DNA from: Aquibaculum sediminis | GTDB lineage: Bacteria > Pseudomonadota > Alphaproteobacteria > Kiloniellales > DSM-21159 | Direction of reading: 5' to 3' | Length of the DNA stretch: 64,000 nucleotides | Assembly: GCF_040712085.1 (NCBI RefSeq) | Contig: NZ_JBFCVK010000007.1 | Coordinates: 164,005 to 228,004, forward strand | In this document: piece after piece, positions 8,407-15,903 of the stretch | How the letters are laid out: every line of letters begins with the position of its first letter | Numbering within the stretch: the first letter of the stretch is position 1 | The notes under the pieces: generated by a model | Database searches by the model: none | What the model was told of the DNA's origin: nothing | The model's input: the letters and a program-made list of their open reading frames with translations, nothing else | Program-made: the position numbers and the translations under genes

Positions 8407-8470
8407 GGGCGCCTCCCAAGGATGATGCGGCGGGCTTGGCGCGCCGCTTTCCAATCATGCTACGGGCAGC

Positions 8471-8499
8471 ACGTTAGGAGGAAAAGATGTAATCCGCAA
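8471..8499 (-). promoter_or_regulatory. candidate sigma-70 promoter of the pdh operon
   Basis: On the minus strand TTGCGG (8494-8499), a 17-base spacer and TAACGT (8471-8476) lie about 65 bases upstream of the pdhA start. The match to consensus is moderate and was found by eye. It would separate pdh transcription from ftsB read-through. Confidence 0.35.
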
Positions 8500-8548
8500 G
8501 CAAAGGCGTAACCATCTGAAACGGCACCATAAACCGTGTTTTAACTTG

Positions 8549-8881
8549 TTATTGGTTATTCAGATTCCGTTTGGGCAAATAAATTACAGCCTCGTCCTCC
8601 CTCAGGTAATTCAAGAGAAGACGCGCGCGCTCCTCGACCAAGTCTGGATCAAGGCTCTCCGGTCGCAAAAGCGATACCCGCCGCTCCCAGGTTTCACGCT
8701 GATCGGCAACCTCCGCGGCCAGAGCCCTGGTCTGAGCCAGTTCCTCATTGAGCCGCTTATACGCCAGCAAACCCCGTTCGCCCTGCACAGAGTGAAAGGC
8801 GAAGTAGGCCACGGCCGCAATGGCAAGCGCCTGGGGCGCGACATGGCCCATGGTCTGACGAAGGTCGGCGAGCAGTCTCAT
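8549..8881 (-). CDS. ftsB: septum formation initiator FtsB/DivIC-type protein
   Basis: A 110-residue bitopic membrane protein of the divisome. A hydrophobic segment at about 15-31 (VAPQALAIAAVAYFAF) is followed by a coiled-coil stretch (about 40-75, with KRLNEELAQTRALAAEVADQ) and a short C-terminal region LRPESLDPDLVEERAR characteristic of the DivIC/FtsB family. FtsB bridges FtsQ and FtsL at the division site. In alphaproteobacteria ftsB commonly sits between eno and pdhA, and it is upstream of pdhA here. Standard length for the family. Confidence 0.88.
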   Translation of the reverse strand: MRLLADLRQTMGHVAPQALAIAAVAYFAFHSVQGERGLLAYKRLNEELAQTRALAAEVADQRETWERRVSLLRPESLDPDLVEERARLLLNYLREDEAVIYLPKRNLNNQ

Positions 8882-9029
8882 CCAGCCAGAGAATCACGTC
8901 GCGACTCGGCCGTCAAAGGAAAAAGGGGCCGCCGATGGCGACGCCTGTCACAGCTGTGGGTCGGCCAACTAAAACCACCTTTTGAAATTTGAGAGCAGCT
9001 TGTGCCTCATTCTTCAGTTGCTACCCTAA

Positions 9030-9410
9030 TCACTCCCGGGGCAGCGCATAGATCTCAATGGTGCCACTCACGTCGATTTCGAGGACGTGGTTGACCAAGA
9101 GATCGTCCGGGTTCCCCAGAACCTCGAGGTGAGCGATCGCCGCGCGAATGAGAGCTTCAGCGGATCGGCGCCCCACGCATGGCAGCATAATCATGCCGGG
9201 GTGGATGTCGCTGCGTGCGGCAAGCACGCGAAAGTCCCGAGCATTTTCGGTTACGATGACGAGGTTCTCTTTAATGCAGCGATCAAGAACCCTGTGATCA
9301 GAGTCTCCGAGACCGCCGTCGTTGCGTGGATGCACCACGAAGTGCTTGCCTTCCGCGAGCAGTTCCAGCGCGATCCTAGGGGAAAGGCATTCGTCGAGGA
9401 ACAACCTCAT
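9030..9410 (-). CDS. DUF5615-family PIN-like protein, probable toxin of a type II pair
   Basis: A 126-residue protein beginning with the hallmark MRLFLDECLS (acidic residues at the first strand as in PIN-like nucleases), then a second acidic/Thr-containing strand NLVIVTENARDFRVL. Both are typical of the DUF5615/Mut7-C-like PIN group. Such proteins are thought to be RNases and usually follow a DUF433 partner gene. Here the start codon overlaps the stop of the DUF433 gene by 4 bases (9407-9410), which implies translational coupling. Toxicity is inferred from family and context. Confidence 0.8.
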   Translation of the reverse strand: MRLFLDECLSPRIALELLAEGKHFVVHPRNDGGLGDSDHRVLDRCIKENLVIVTENARDFRVLAARSDIHPGMIMLPCVGRRSAEALIRAAIAHLEVLGNPDDLLVNHVLEIDVSGTIEIYALPRE

Positions 9411-9988
9411 GCGCGCCAGGGCTTGCCCTTTACCGGCCGCCCGCGCGGCGGATGCGTACGCGCGTAGGTGATGGCCGCCTCGAATGCCGCGCGCGGGATA
9501 TCGCCGTGCTCTTCGCAGAGGTCGTCAATGGAATCACCCCCCTCGATCCGGCCCAGGACGGATCGACACGTAATGCGCGTGCCCTTAACAACTGGCTCAC
9601 CACCAAGGATATCTTCGCGCGATTCAAGGTAAGCGCCCTTGGCTAACAGGTAGCTGCGCGCCCGTGCCCATTCTACAGCGGCCAGGGTGCCGACCGCGAG
9701 GCGCACGCCGGGCATGGGTTCGAAGGTTCCGAGTTCATCGCCGAAGTCTGTGATGCAACGGAAGAGGCGCTTTTTCGTATTCAAGTCCATGTGCAAGCCT
9801 CTAACATGCTTGAGAACTGAGGCATAGGCCACAACCTGCACAGGTACATGCACTGTGCGCACCGCGCGCAAACTACCCCTGCTCACCGTCTTCCTGACGA
9901 CGCCTTCCTCGGTGGCTTTCTCAATACTGCGCGTCGATACGCCGGAGAGCTCTGCCGCTTCCTTTACTGTGAGATGTGAGGCAACCAT
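9407..9988 (-). CDS. HTH plus DUF433 protein, probable antitoxin of the DUF5615 pair
   Basis: A 193-residue protein. Residues 1-35 (LTVKEAAELSGVSTRSIEKATEEG) look like a MerR/excisionase-type helix-turn-helix. The C-terminal ~80 residues hold a DUF433 domain: ILGGEPVVKGTRITCRSVLGRI followed by IDDLCEEHGDI and ITYARTHP. DUF433 proteins are commonly encoded immediately before DUF5615 PIN-like proteins and considered their antitoxins. It is longer than the usual 70-110-residue DUF433 proteins because of the middle region (about 35-115), which matches nothing I recognise. Probable autoregulator. Confidence 0.78.
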   Translation of the reverse strand: MVASHLTVKEAAELSGVSTRSIEKATEEGVVRKTVSRGSLRAVRTVHVPVQVVAYASVLKHVRGLHMDLNTKKRLFRCITDFGDELGTFEPMPGVRLAVGTLAAVEWARARSYLLAKGAYLESREDILGGEPVVKGTRITCRSVLGRIEGGDSIDDLCEEHGDIPRAAFEAAITYARTHPPRGRPVKGKPWRA

Positions 9989-10145
9989 AAATCAATGTCT
10001 CCCTTAGTAGGGAAACATTTAGTACGAGTGCCAAAGAGAATCAATGCGGCCCGCCCGGAGCACCATAGGCAACGAAGGGGCCCACGAGGGAGCTTTCCAC
10101 AAACAGACAGAACGCGGACCGCTCGCTGGAGCTATCCTACAACGC

Positions 10146-10176
10146 GGAATGGCGTCGCCACCGGCGACGCCATTCC
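10146..10176 (-). terminator. perfect 14-bp hairpin, probable 3' end of the liv operon
   Basis: Arms 10146-10159 and 10163-10176 are exact inverted repeats with a 3-base loop. It begins 43 bases beyond the livM stop codon on the minus strand. A U-rich tail is absent in either direction, so it may act as an mRNA 3'-end stabiliser or a Rho-assisted terminator instead of a classical intrinsic terminator. A second smaller palindrome (10190-10204) lies between it and livM. The remainder of 9989-10145 shows no gene. Confidence 0.55.
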
Positions 10177-10218
10177 AACAGCTTGAGCGGAGAGAGACTC
10201 TCTCGATAGTTTGACGTC

Positions 10219-11205
10219 TTACAAAGGCTTTTTGATCTTCCGGCTCAGCACACCGATGATGCCTTCGCGGAAGGCCAGCACGCCGATGACGAAGATAACA
10301 CCCTGGATGATCGTCACCCAGGCCCCGAAGGTCGCCAGGTAGTTTTGCATGGTAATGATGACCGCAGCGCCGACGATGGGGCCGAAGATCGTGCCCATGC
10401 CCCCCAGCAACGTCATCAACACCACTTCACCGGACATGGTCCAATGCACGTCGGTCAGCGAGGCGAGCTGGAACACCAGGGCCTTGGTGCCGCCGGCCAA
10501 GCCGGCGAAGGTTGCGGAGATCACGAAGGTCGCCAGCTTGTAGCGGTTGACCCGATATCCCAGCGAAACGGCACGCGGCTCGTTCTCACGGATCGCCTTG
10601 AGCACCTGCCCGAAGGGGGAGTGGACGATGCGGTAGAGGAAGAGGATGCCGAAGAACACGATCGCCAGCACCAGCCAGTAGATCGCGCGATCGGCTTCAA
10701 GGCTGATGAAGCCAAAAAGCTCCCCGCGCGGCACCGCCTGGATGCCATCCTCACCCCCGGTAAACTCGGCCTGCAGCGAGAAGAAGTAGATCATCTGCGC
10801 AAAGGCCAAGGTCACCATCGCGAAGTAGATGCCCTGCCGGCGGATGGACAGGTAGCCGAAGATCAGCCCCAGGAAAGCCGCCACGGCCGTTCCGGCGAGG
10901 ATCGCAAGCTCCGGCGTCAGCCCCCAATACTTGGCGGTATGGGCGGCGATATAGCTGGCCGAACCGAAGTAGGCGGCATGACCGAAGGACAGCAGCCCGC
11001 CAAAGCCCAGGAGCAGATTGAAGGCGCAGGCAAAGAGCGCGAAGCACAGCACCTTCATCACGAAAACGGGATAGAGGAAAAAGGGCGCCAATATCGCGAT
11101 GGTCAGGAAGGCAGCGAAGAGCGCCAGATGGAGCCGCGGCATGCCTTGGGCGTAGGAGAGAGATGCGGGGGTGGTTGCCTTTGCCACAGTAGCCTCACCA
11201 GCCAT
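10219..11205 (-). CDS. livM: branched-chain amino-acid ABC transporter permease LivM
   Basis: Inner-membrane permease of the HAAT (LIV-I) transporter family, about 328 residues. It is hydrophobic throughout, with the family segment FNLLLGFGGLLSFGHAAYFG and YRIVHSPFGQVLKAIRENEPRA, the cytoplasmic EAA-like loop that contacts the ATPases. The ATG at 11205 overlaps the livH stop by one base; a GTG at 11208 would overlap by four, and both fit the upstream GGGAGG. Last gene of the livG-F-K-H-M operon. Substrate cannot be settled from sequence; branched-chain amino acids, amides and urea are all used by relatives. Confidence 0.92.
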   Translation of the reverse strand: MAGEATVAKATTPASLSYAQGMPRLHLALFAAFLTIAILAPFFLYPVFVMKVLCFALFACAFNLLLGFGGLLSFGHAAYFGSASYIAAHTAKYWGLTPELAILAGTAVAAFLGLIFGYLSIRRQGIYFAMVTLAFAQMIYFFSLQAEFTGGEDGIQAVPRGELFGFISLEADRAIYWLVLAIVFFGILFLYRIVHSPFGQVLKAIRENEPRAVSLGYRVNRYKLATFVISATFAGLAGGTKALVFQLASLTDVHWTMSGEVVLMTLLGGMGTIFGPIVGAAVIITMQNYLATFGAWVTIIQGVIFVIGVLAFREGIIGVLSRKIKKPL

Positions 11206-12092
11206 CACGCAGTCCTCCCGAACAGGCCCGCCGGCTTGACGAGCAGAACGATAGCCATGATGACGAAAATCACAACGGAGGAGCCTTCGGGGTAGAAGAC
11301 GCGAGTCAATCCTTCGACGATGCCCAGACCGAAGCCGGTGAGGATGGCACCCAGGATCGAGCCCATGCCACCGATCACGACCACGGCGAAGACCACGATG
11401 ATCATCTCAGCACCCATGTTCGGGTTGACCGAGTAGATCGGCGCCGCCAGCACACCGGCGAAAGCGGCCAGCGCCACGCCGAAACCGTAGGTCAGGGTGA
11501 TCATCCTCGGCACATTGATGCCGAAGGCGCCCACCAGCGTCGGGTTCTCGGTGCCGGCCCGCAGATACGCGCCCAGTCGTGTCTTCTCGATCATGAACCA
11601 GGTCCCGAAGCAGACAATCACCGAGGCCACGACCACCCAACCGCGATAGTTCGGCAGGAACATGAAGCCGAGGTTTTGGCCGCCCGAGAGCTGCGAGGGA
11701 ATGTTGTAGGGCATACCGGAGATGCCAAACTCATTGCGCAGCAGCCCCTGCATGATAAGCGCCAGCCCGAAGGTCAGCAGCAGACCATAGAGATGATCCA
11801 GGTGGTAGAGCTTGGAGATCATCAGACGCTCGAGCACGATGCCGAAAGCACCGACGAGGATGGGGGCAAGCAGCAGCGCGCCCCAATAGCCCACACCCAG
11901 ATACTGCAGCAGCAGATAGGCAACGAAGGCGCCCAGCATGTACTGCGCCCCGTGGGTGAAGTTGATGATGTTCAGAAGGCCGAAAATGATCGCCAGCCCA
12001 AGACTCAACATCGCGTAGAAAGACCCGTTGATCAGCCCAAGCAGAAGCTGGCCGAACAGGGCCTGTGGTGGAATTCCCAGGAGCTCGAACAT
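11205..12092 (-). CDS. livH: branched-chain amino-acid ABC transporter permease LivH
   Basis: A 295-residue permease partner of LivM. It shows the typical N-terminus LLLGLINGSFYAMLSLGLAIIFG, then NFTHGAQYMLGAF, and the cytoplasmic loop TRLGAYLRAGTENPTLVGAFGIN, which contacts the ABC subunits. The C-terminal GMGSILGAILTGFGLGIVEG is also characteristic. It follows livK by 80 bp, with a terminator-like hairpin in that gap, and overlaps livM. Confidence 0.93.
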   Translation of the reverse strand: MFELLGIPPQALFGQLLLGLINGSFYAMLSLGLAIIFGLLNIINFTHGAQYMLGAFVAYLLLQYLGVGYWGALLLAPILVGAFGIVLERLMISKLYHLDHLYGLLLTFGLALIMQGLLRNEFGISGMPYNIPSQLSGGQNLGFMFLPNYRGWVVVASVIVCFGTWFMIEKTRLGAYLRAGTENPTLVGAFGINVPRMITLTYGFGVALAAFAGVLAAPIYSVNPNMGAEMIIVVFAVVVIGGMGSILGAILTGFGLGIVEGLTRVFYPEGSSVVIFVIMAIVLLVKPAGLFGRTA

Positions 12093-12118
12093 GCGCGCGT
12101 CTCGCGAGTATGATCAGG

Positions 12119-12153
12119 AAAAGACGGGGACGCGCCAGATACGACGCGCCCCC
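12119..12153 (-). terminator. intra-operon terminator-like hairpin between livK and livH
   Basis: On the minus strand a 9-bp G+C-rich stem (arms 12145-12153 and 12126-12134, one G-U pair, 10-base loop) is followed within three bases by TCTTTT. It starts about 20 bases after the livK stop and lies 27 bases before livH. It has the form of an intrinsic terminator and would lower permease expression relative to the binding protein. Confidence 0.6.
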
Positions 12154-12172
12154 GGTTACCGGTCGTTACCGA

Positions 12173-13372
12173 TTACTCAACCAGCGGGCAGTTGCCCTCA
12201 TCCAGCGGACGCCAGGCCGAATCGGCCGGGATGGTCGCCAGAACGTCATAGTAGTCCCACGCACCCTCGGACTCGTCGGGGCTCTTCACCTCGAAGAGGT
12301 AGAGGTCGTGGATCTTGCGGCCATCGGCGCGGACTTCACCGTCGCTGAAGAGCGGGTCGCTGGTCGGCATGGACTTCATCGCCGCCATCACCGGCTCGGC
12401 ATCGGTCGAGCCGGTTTCCTCAACCGCCTTCAGGTAGTGCAGGACCGCCGAGTAGACGCCGGCCTGAACCATGGTCGGCATGTCGCCCTTGGCTTCCATG
12501 AAGCGCTCGGACCAGGCGCGGGTGTCGTCATCGAGATCCCAGTAGAAGGACTCGGTCAGCACCAGGCCCTGCGCCGCTTCCAGACCAAGAGCGTGCACGT
12601 CGGTCAGGAAGATCAGCAGACCGGCAAGCGACTGCCCGGCCTGGGTGATGCCGAACTCGGCCGCCTGCTTGATGGTGTTGACCGTGTCGCCGCCGGCGTT
12701 GGCGAGACCGATCACCTGCGCGCCGGAGGACTGCGCCTGCAGCAGGAAGGACGAGAAGTCCTGCCCCGGGAAGGGATGGCGCACGGTGCCTACGACCTCC
12801 CCGCCATTGGCCTCGACCACGGCCGCGGTGTCACGCTCCAGCGCATGGCCGAAAGCATAGTCGGCGGTCAGGAAGAACCAGCTTTCGCCGCCTTCCTGCA
12901 CCATGGCGCTTCCGGTGCCGTTGGCCAGCGCCCAGGTGTCATAGGTCCAGTGCACGGTGTTCGGCGAGCAGGCTTCGCCCGTCAGGTCGGACGTTGCCGC
13001 ACCAGAGTTGAGCATGATCGCGTTGGAGCCGCGCAGCACTTCGTTCACCGCCAGAGCAGCGGACGAGGTGGGGACGTCGGCAATGACATTCACGTCTTCG
13101 TCGTCAACCCACTGCCGCGCGATGTTCGAGGCCACGTCGGGCTTGTTCTGATGGTCGGCGGAGACGATCTCAACGTTGATGCCCTTGGACGCAGCGTCGA
13201 AGTCCTCAACCGCCATGCGTGCCGCGATCACCGAGCCCTCGCCGGACAGATCGGCATAGAGACCGGAACGGTCGTTCAGGACGCCGATCTTGACGTCGAT
13301 GTCCTGCGCCAGGGCCGAGGTCGCCATCAGCGATGCGGCCAGGCCACCCAGAATCAGACCAGTTTTTTTCAT
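12173..13372 (-). CDS. livK: periplasmic substrate-binding protein of the Liv-type ABC transporter
   Basis: A 399-residue type I periplasmic binding protein. Residues 1-22 form a signal peptide (MKKTGLILGGLAASLMATSALA) with cleavage before QDI. The mature start VKIGVLNDRSGLYADLSGEGS and DVIADVPTSSAALAVNEV are typical of the leucine/amide-binding (LivK-like) family. Ligand identity cannot be read from sequence, although this variant resembles proteins annotated only as ABC transporter substrate-binding. Strong ribosome site GGGAGG before the ATG. Flanked by two upstream hairpins (13390-13429) and a terminator-like hairpin downstream, an arrangement that would boost its abundance. Confidence 0.93.
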   Translation of the reverse strand: MKKTGLILGGLAASLMATSALAQDIDVKIGVLNDRSGLYADLSGEGSVIAARMAVEDFDAASKGINVEIVSADHQNKPDVASNIARQWVDDEDVNVIADVPTSSAALAVNEVLRGSNAIMLNSGAATSDLTGEACSPNTVHWTYDTWALANGTGSAMVQEGGESWFFLTADYAFGHALERDTAAVVEANGGEVVGTVRHPFPGQDFSSFLLQAQSSGAQVIGLANAGGDTVNTIKQAAEFGITQAGQSLAGLLIFLTDVHALGLEAAQGLVLTESFYWDLDDDTRAWSERFMEAKGDMPTMVQAGVYSAVLHYLKAVEETGSTDAEPVMAAMKSMPTSDPLFSDGEVRADGRKIHDLYLFEVKSPDESEGAWDYYDVLATIPADSAWRPLDEGNCPLVE

Positions 13373-13389
13373 ACCTTAACCTCCCTTGC

Positions 13390-13429
13390 GGGGCCGGTCG
13401 GCCCCTGTTGTCGGGTGCAGACGGCACCC
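13390..13429 (-). promoter_or_regulatory. two consecutive hairpins in the livF-livK intercistronic leader
   Basis: Minus-strand RNA would form GGGTGC-N5-GCACCC (13413-13429) and then GGGGCC-N4-GGCCCC (13390-13405). The second ends only a few bases before the livK ribosome-binding site. Possible roles are mRNA processing or stabilisation of the livK segment, or control of translation. No U tract follows, so they are not called as a terminator. Confidence 0.5.
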
Positions 13430-13436
13430 TACTCCA

Positions 13437-14180
13437 TTACACACCCAGATAGGCGTGCAACTTCTCCATGTTCGCTTCGAGATCCTCGTTGGGAATCATG
13501 TCGACCACCTTGCCTTGATCGACGACATAGTGGCGGTCGGCGACCGAAGCTGCGAAACGGAAATTCTGCTCCACCAGTACGATGGTGTAGCCATCCCGCT
13601 TCAACCACTCCAGGGTCCGTCCGATCTGCTGCACGATCACTGGCGCCAAGCCTTCGGTGGGCTCGTCCATCAGGATCATTTTCGCACCGGTGCGCAGGAT
13701 GCGTCCGATGGACAACATTTGCTGCTCACCGCCGGACAGCTTGGTGCCCTGGCTGTTGCGCCTTTCCTTCAGGTTCGGAAAGAGCTCGAAGATCTGCTCC
13801 ACCGTCATGCCACCCGGCTTCACTTGCGGCGGGAGCATCATGTTCTCGTCCACGGACAGGCTGGCGAAGATGCCACGCTCTTCCGGAACGTAGCCGACGC
13901 CGAGACGGGCGATGGTACGCGCCGGCAGCTTGATCAGCTCGGTCCCGTCAAACACCACAGACCCGGTCCGCTTGCCCAGAATGCCCATGATCGCCTTGAG
14001 CGTCGTGGTCTTCCCGGCGCCATTGCGGCCCAGCAGGGTAACGACCTCGCCCTGACGCACATCAAAATTGATGCCGTGCAGGACGTGGCTTTCACCGTAC
14101 CAGCCCTCCAGGTCCGAGACCTTCAGCAGGGCGCCTTGCGTGTTCGCGTCCGTGCGCTCTTGCAGCATAGCGTCAGCCAT
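13437..14180 (-). CDS. livF: branched-chain amino-acid ABC transporter ATP-binding protein LivF
   Basis: A 247-residue ABC ATPase: Walker A GRNGAGKTT, signature LSGGEQQM, Walker B MILMDEPTEGL, and the short C-terminus typical of LivF. It starts 8 bases inside the end of livG, implying coupled translation. The partner LivG and permeases LivH/LivM are encoded in the same operon. Confidence 0.95.
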   Translation of the reverse strand: MADAMLQERTDANTQGALLKVSDLEGWYGESHVLHGINFDVRQGEVVTLLGRNGAGKTTTLKAIMGILGKRTGSVVFDGTELIKLPARTIARLGVGYVPEERGIFASLSVDENMMLPPQVKPGGMTVEQIFELFPNLKERRNSQGTKLSGGEQQMLSIGRILRTGAKMILMDEPTEGLAPVIVQQIGRTLEWLKRDGYTIVLVEQNFRFAASVADRHYVVDQGKVVDMIPNEDLEANMEKLHAYLGV

Positions 14181-14928
14181 GTCCGGCTCCGATATAGGCT
14201 TCGATGACCCGCGGGTCCTTGGAAACTTCCTCGTAGGTGCCTTCCGCCAGGACCTTGCCCCGAGCGAGCACTGTGATCCGATCCGACAGGTTGGCCACCA
14301 CCGACAGATTGTGCTCGACCATCAGGATGGTGCGGTTGGCGGCGATCCGCTTGATCAGCACCGAGATGCGCTCCACGTCCGCCTCTGCCATGCCGGCCAT
14401 GGGCTCGTCGAGCAGCAGCATTTCCGGGTCGAGCGCAAGCGTGGTCGCAATTTCCAGCGCGCGCTTGCGGCCATAAGGCAACTCGGCGGCATGCACTTCG
14501 GCAAAATCGGTCAGCCCGACATCCGCGAGGAGTTTCTCGGCCCGGTCATTGTACTGGTTGAGCACCGTTTGCGAACGCCAGAAATCGTAGCTGTCGCCGC
14601 GCTCACGCTGCAGCGCAATGCGGACGTTCTCGAGTGCGGTAAAGTGCGGAAAAACGGCGGAGATCTGGAAGGAGCGCACCATGCCAAGCCGCGCGATGTC
14701 CGCCGAGGCCATGCTGGTGATGTCATCGCCCTTGTAGGTGATCTTGCCGCGCGTGGGCTGCAGGAACTTGGTCAGCAGATTGAAGCAGGTGGTCTTGCCC
14801 GCCCCATTCGGCCCGATCAGGGCATGGATCGAGCCCCGCTCGACCGAGAGATTGACGTCGTCGACAGCGACGAAGCCCTTAAATTCCTTAGTAAGCCCTA
14901 CGGCCGTAAGAATGGCGTCTGCTGCCAT
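14173..14928 (-). CDS. livG: branched-chain amino-acid ABC transporter ATP-binding protein LivG
   Basis: About 251 residues from the ATG at 14928, which is preceded by AGGGATG; an upstream in-frame codon at 14949 is less likely. Walker A GPNGAGKTT, the LivG-type signature LPYGRKRALEIA (instead of LSGGQ), and Walker B LLLDEPMAGM are visible, followed by the His-switch in VEHNLSVV. First gene of the liv operon, with a promoter-like sequence about 85 bases upstream. Confidence 0.94.
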   Translation of the reverse strand: MAADAILTAVGLTKEFKGFVAVDDVNLSVERGSIHALIGPNGAGKTTCFNLLTKFLQPTRGKITYKGDDITSMASADIARLGMVRSFQISAVFPHFTALENVRIALQRERGDSYDFWRSQTVLNQYNDRAEKLLADVGLTDFAEVHAAELPYGRKRALEIATTLALDPEMLLLDEPMAGMAEADVERISVLIKRIAANRTILMVEHNLSVVANLSDRITVLARGKVLAEGTYEEVSKDPRVIEAYIGAGHG

Positions 14929-14987
14929 TAACACATCCCTCCCAGTCACTCCCGCAGCGGATACCTAGCCGGATTCTGATGCCCGCG

Positions 14988-15012
14988 CCACCCGCCTCGT
15001 TGCGCCGGGTGG
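14988..15012 (-). promoter_or_regulatory. inverted repeat in the livG leader
   Basis: Exact 7-bp arms CCACCCG and CGGGTGG separated by 11 bases. They lie directly downstream of the candidate livG -10 box, around the expected transcription start. Could be an operator or a 5' mRNA hairpin; symmetry is all that is seen. Confidence 0.35.
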
Positions 15013-15041
15013 GGATTAATGGCTTCGGGCGGGTTTGACAA
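15013..15041 (-). promoter_or_regulatory. candidate sigma-70 promoter of the liv operon
   Basis: Minus strand TTGTCA (15036-15041), 17-base spacer, TAATCC (15013-15018). Four to five matches in each hexamer and optimal spacing; the start would be near 15006, about 80 bases before livG. Confidence 0.45.
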
Positions 15042-15178
15042 CAGGCGACATGCTATCGTTCGCAAACGACGTGCGTTTTCATGCAGCAAGCGACGCCAGG
15101 CTGTGCAGGACAACCGCCTTCGACGCGCCACCCAAGTTCGATTTTGTACGCACTACGGAAATACCGTTTGCTTGCCTC

Positions 15179-15451
15179 ATGGCAGACAGATTCGATCCGG
15201 GCAAGGATGCCGTTAACAGGACGAAGCACAATCTGCCTCTATTATTCGGGTTCCGGCTCTTTGAGGACCAAGGGCATCTCATCTTGCCCACCTTCTGGTC
15301 CGAAGACGGCGAGGAGCATTTCAAGGTTATTGGTAGAGTGGGAGACAGACTGTTTACAGCGGTTTTCGTCTGGCGGGACGGGGAGCCTCGCTTCATCTCA
15401 GTAAGAAGGAGCAACAAGCGGCAAGAGGAATGCTATCGCGATCCCGGCTAA
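15179..15451 (+). CDS. brnT: BrnT-family toxin (type II toxin-antitoxin)
   Basis: From the ATG at 15179 the protein has 90 residues, the normal BrnT length. It begins MADRFDPGKDAVNRTKHNL, matching the family's FDPxK...NxxKHG start, has a central beta-sheet (EEHFKVIGRVGDRLFTAVFVWR), and ends ISVRRSNKRQEECY, like the RRAS...E-Y terminus of BrnT ribonucleases. The reading frame is open upstream to 15035, but only the shorter form resembles the family. No good Shine-Dalgarno precedes 15179. An HTH antitoxin reading frame overlaps or follows directly. RNase activity is inferred from the family. Confidence 0.72.
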   Translation: MADRFDPGKDAVNRTKHNLPLLFGFRLFEDQGHLILPTFWSEDGEEHFKVIGRVGDRLFTAVFVWRDGEPRFISVRRSNKRQEECYRDPG

Positions 15452-15491
15452 CCCCTCCGACCCAGAAGACCGGGATGTCACGACAGAAGGC

Positions 15492-15698
15492 TTGGAGCGC
15501 GGGCAGCGGGCGCGCCTGATTCGCATGACCCGCATCAAATTGGGCCTATCGCAGACGGAGTTTGCCCATCGGTTCCATGTGCCTGTCGGCACCCTGAGAG
15601 ACTGGGAGCAGGCGCGCGTCATGGCACCCGATTTTGCCATCGCTTATATCAAGGTAATCGCCCAGCATTCGGACATGGTGGCGAAAGCAGTCGCGTAA
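15492..15698 (+). CDS. HTH (XRE-like) antitoxin partner of BrnT, start codon unclear
   Basis: The helix-turn-helix region reads LGLSQTEFAHRFHVPVGTLRDWEQ, then ends IAYIKVIAQHSDMVAKAVA. Proteins with this layout are encoded next to BrnT toxins. The only canonical-type start in this frame is TTG at 15492, giving 68 residues, with an AGAAGG too close to it (1 base). The frame is open back to 15405, and the residues encoded there (GKRNAIAIPANPSDPEDRD) look like the conserved N-terminus of such antitoxins. That upstream stretch has no ATG, GTG or TTG; an ATG at 15430 is out of frame. The gene may use a rare start or may have lost its start codon. Confidence 0.65.
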   Translation: MERGQRARLIRMTRIKLGLSQTEFAHRFHVPVGTLRDWEQARVMAPDFAIAYIKVIAQHSDMVAKAVA

Positions 15699-15729
15699 TC
15701 TGCTTTCGGCCATAGGGGCGGAGGGAGGA

Positions 15730-15805
15730 TGGTGCCCAGGGGCGGAATCGAACCACCGACACTGCGATTTTCAGTCGCATGCTCTACCAACTGAGCTACC
15801 TGGGC
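15730..15805 (-). tRNA. tRNA-Phe (anticodon GAA)
   Basis: Minus-strand 76 nt including encoded CCA. The acceptor arms GCCCAGG and CCTGGGC pair fully, discriminator is A. D arm GCTC-N-GAGC with TTGGTA loop; anticodon arm GCGAC-TGAAAAT-CGC region places GAA at the anticodon; T arm contains GGTTCGATTCC. Location next to infA-maf-rng-yacG is the usual alphaproteobacterial position. Confidence 0.97.
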
Positions 15806-15833
15806 GCCGGCCACCGCGGTGGCGACGGCTGGC

Positions 15834-15862
15834 TGTATAGGAGATGACCCGGTGGCTGTCCA
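15834..15862 (-). promoter_or_regulatory. candidate sigma-70 promoter of tRNA-Phe
   Basis: Minus strand TGGACA (15857-15862), 17-base spacer, TATACA (15834-15839); close to consensus. The start would be near 15827, about 20 bases before the mature tRNA. The 14-bp palindrome GCCACCGCGGTGGC lies in this short leader and could affect 5' processing. Confidence 0.6.
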
Positions 15863-15903
15863 GCCTTCTTAGACGCTTTTCTCTGACCGAAATGCAGCGA
15901 CCG

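Noticed and set aside
15035..15178. A longer form of the BrnT protein starting at 15035
   Set aside because: The extra 48 residues have no similarity to the family, and the start would lie inside the livG promoter candidate. BrnT proteins normally start close to the FDPxK motif at 15179.
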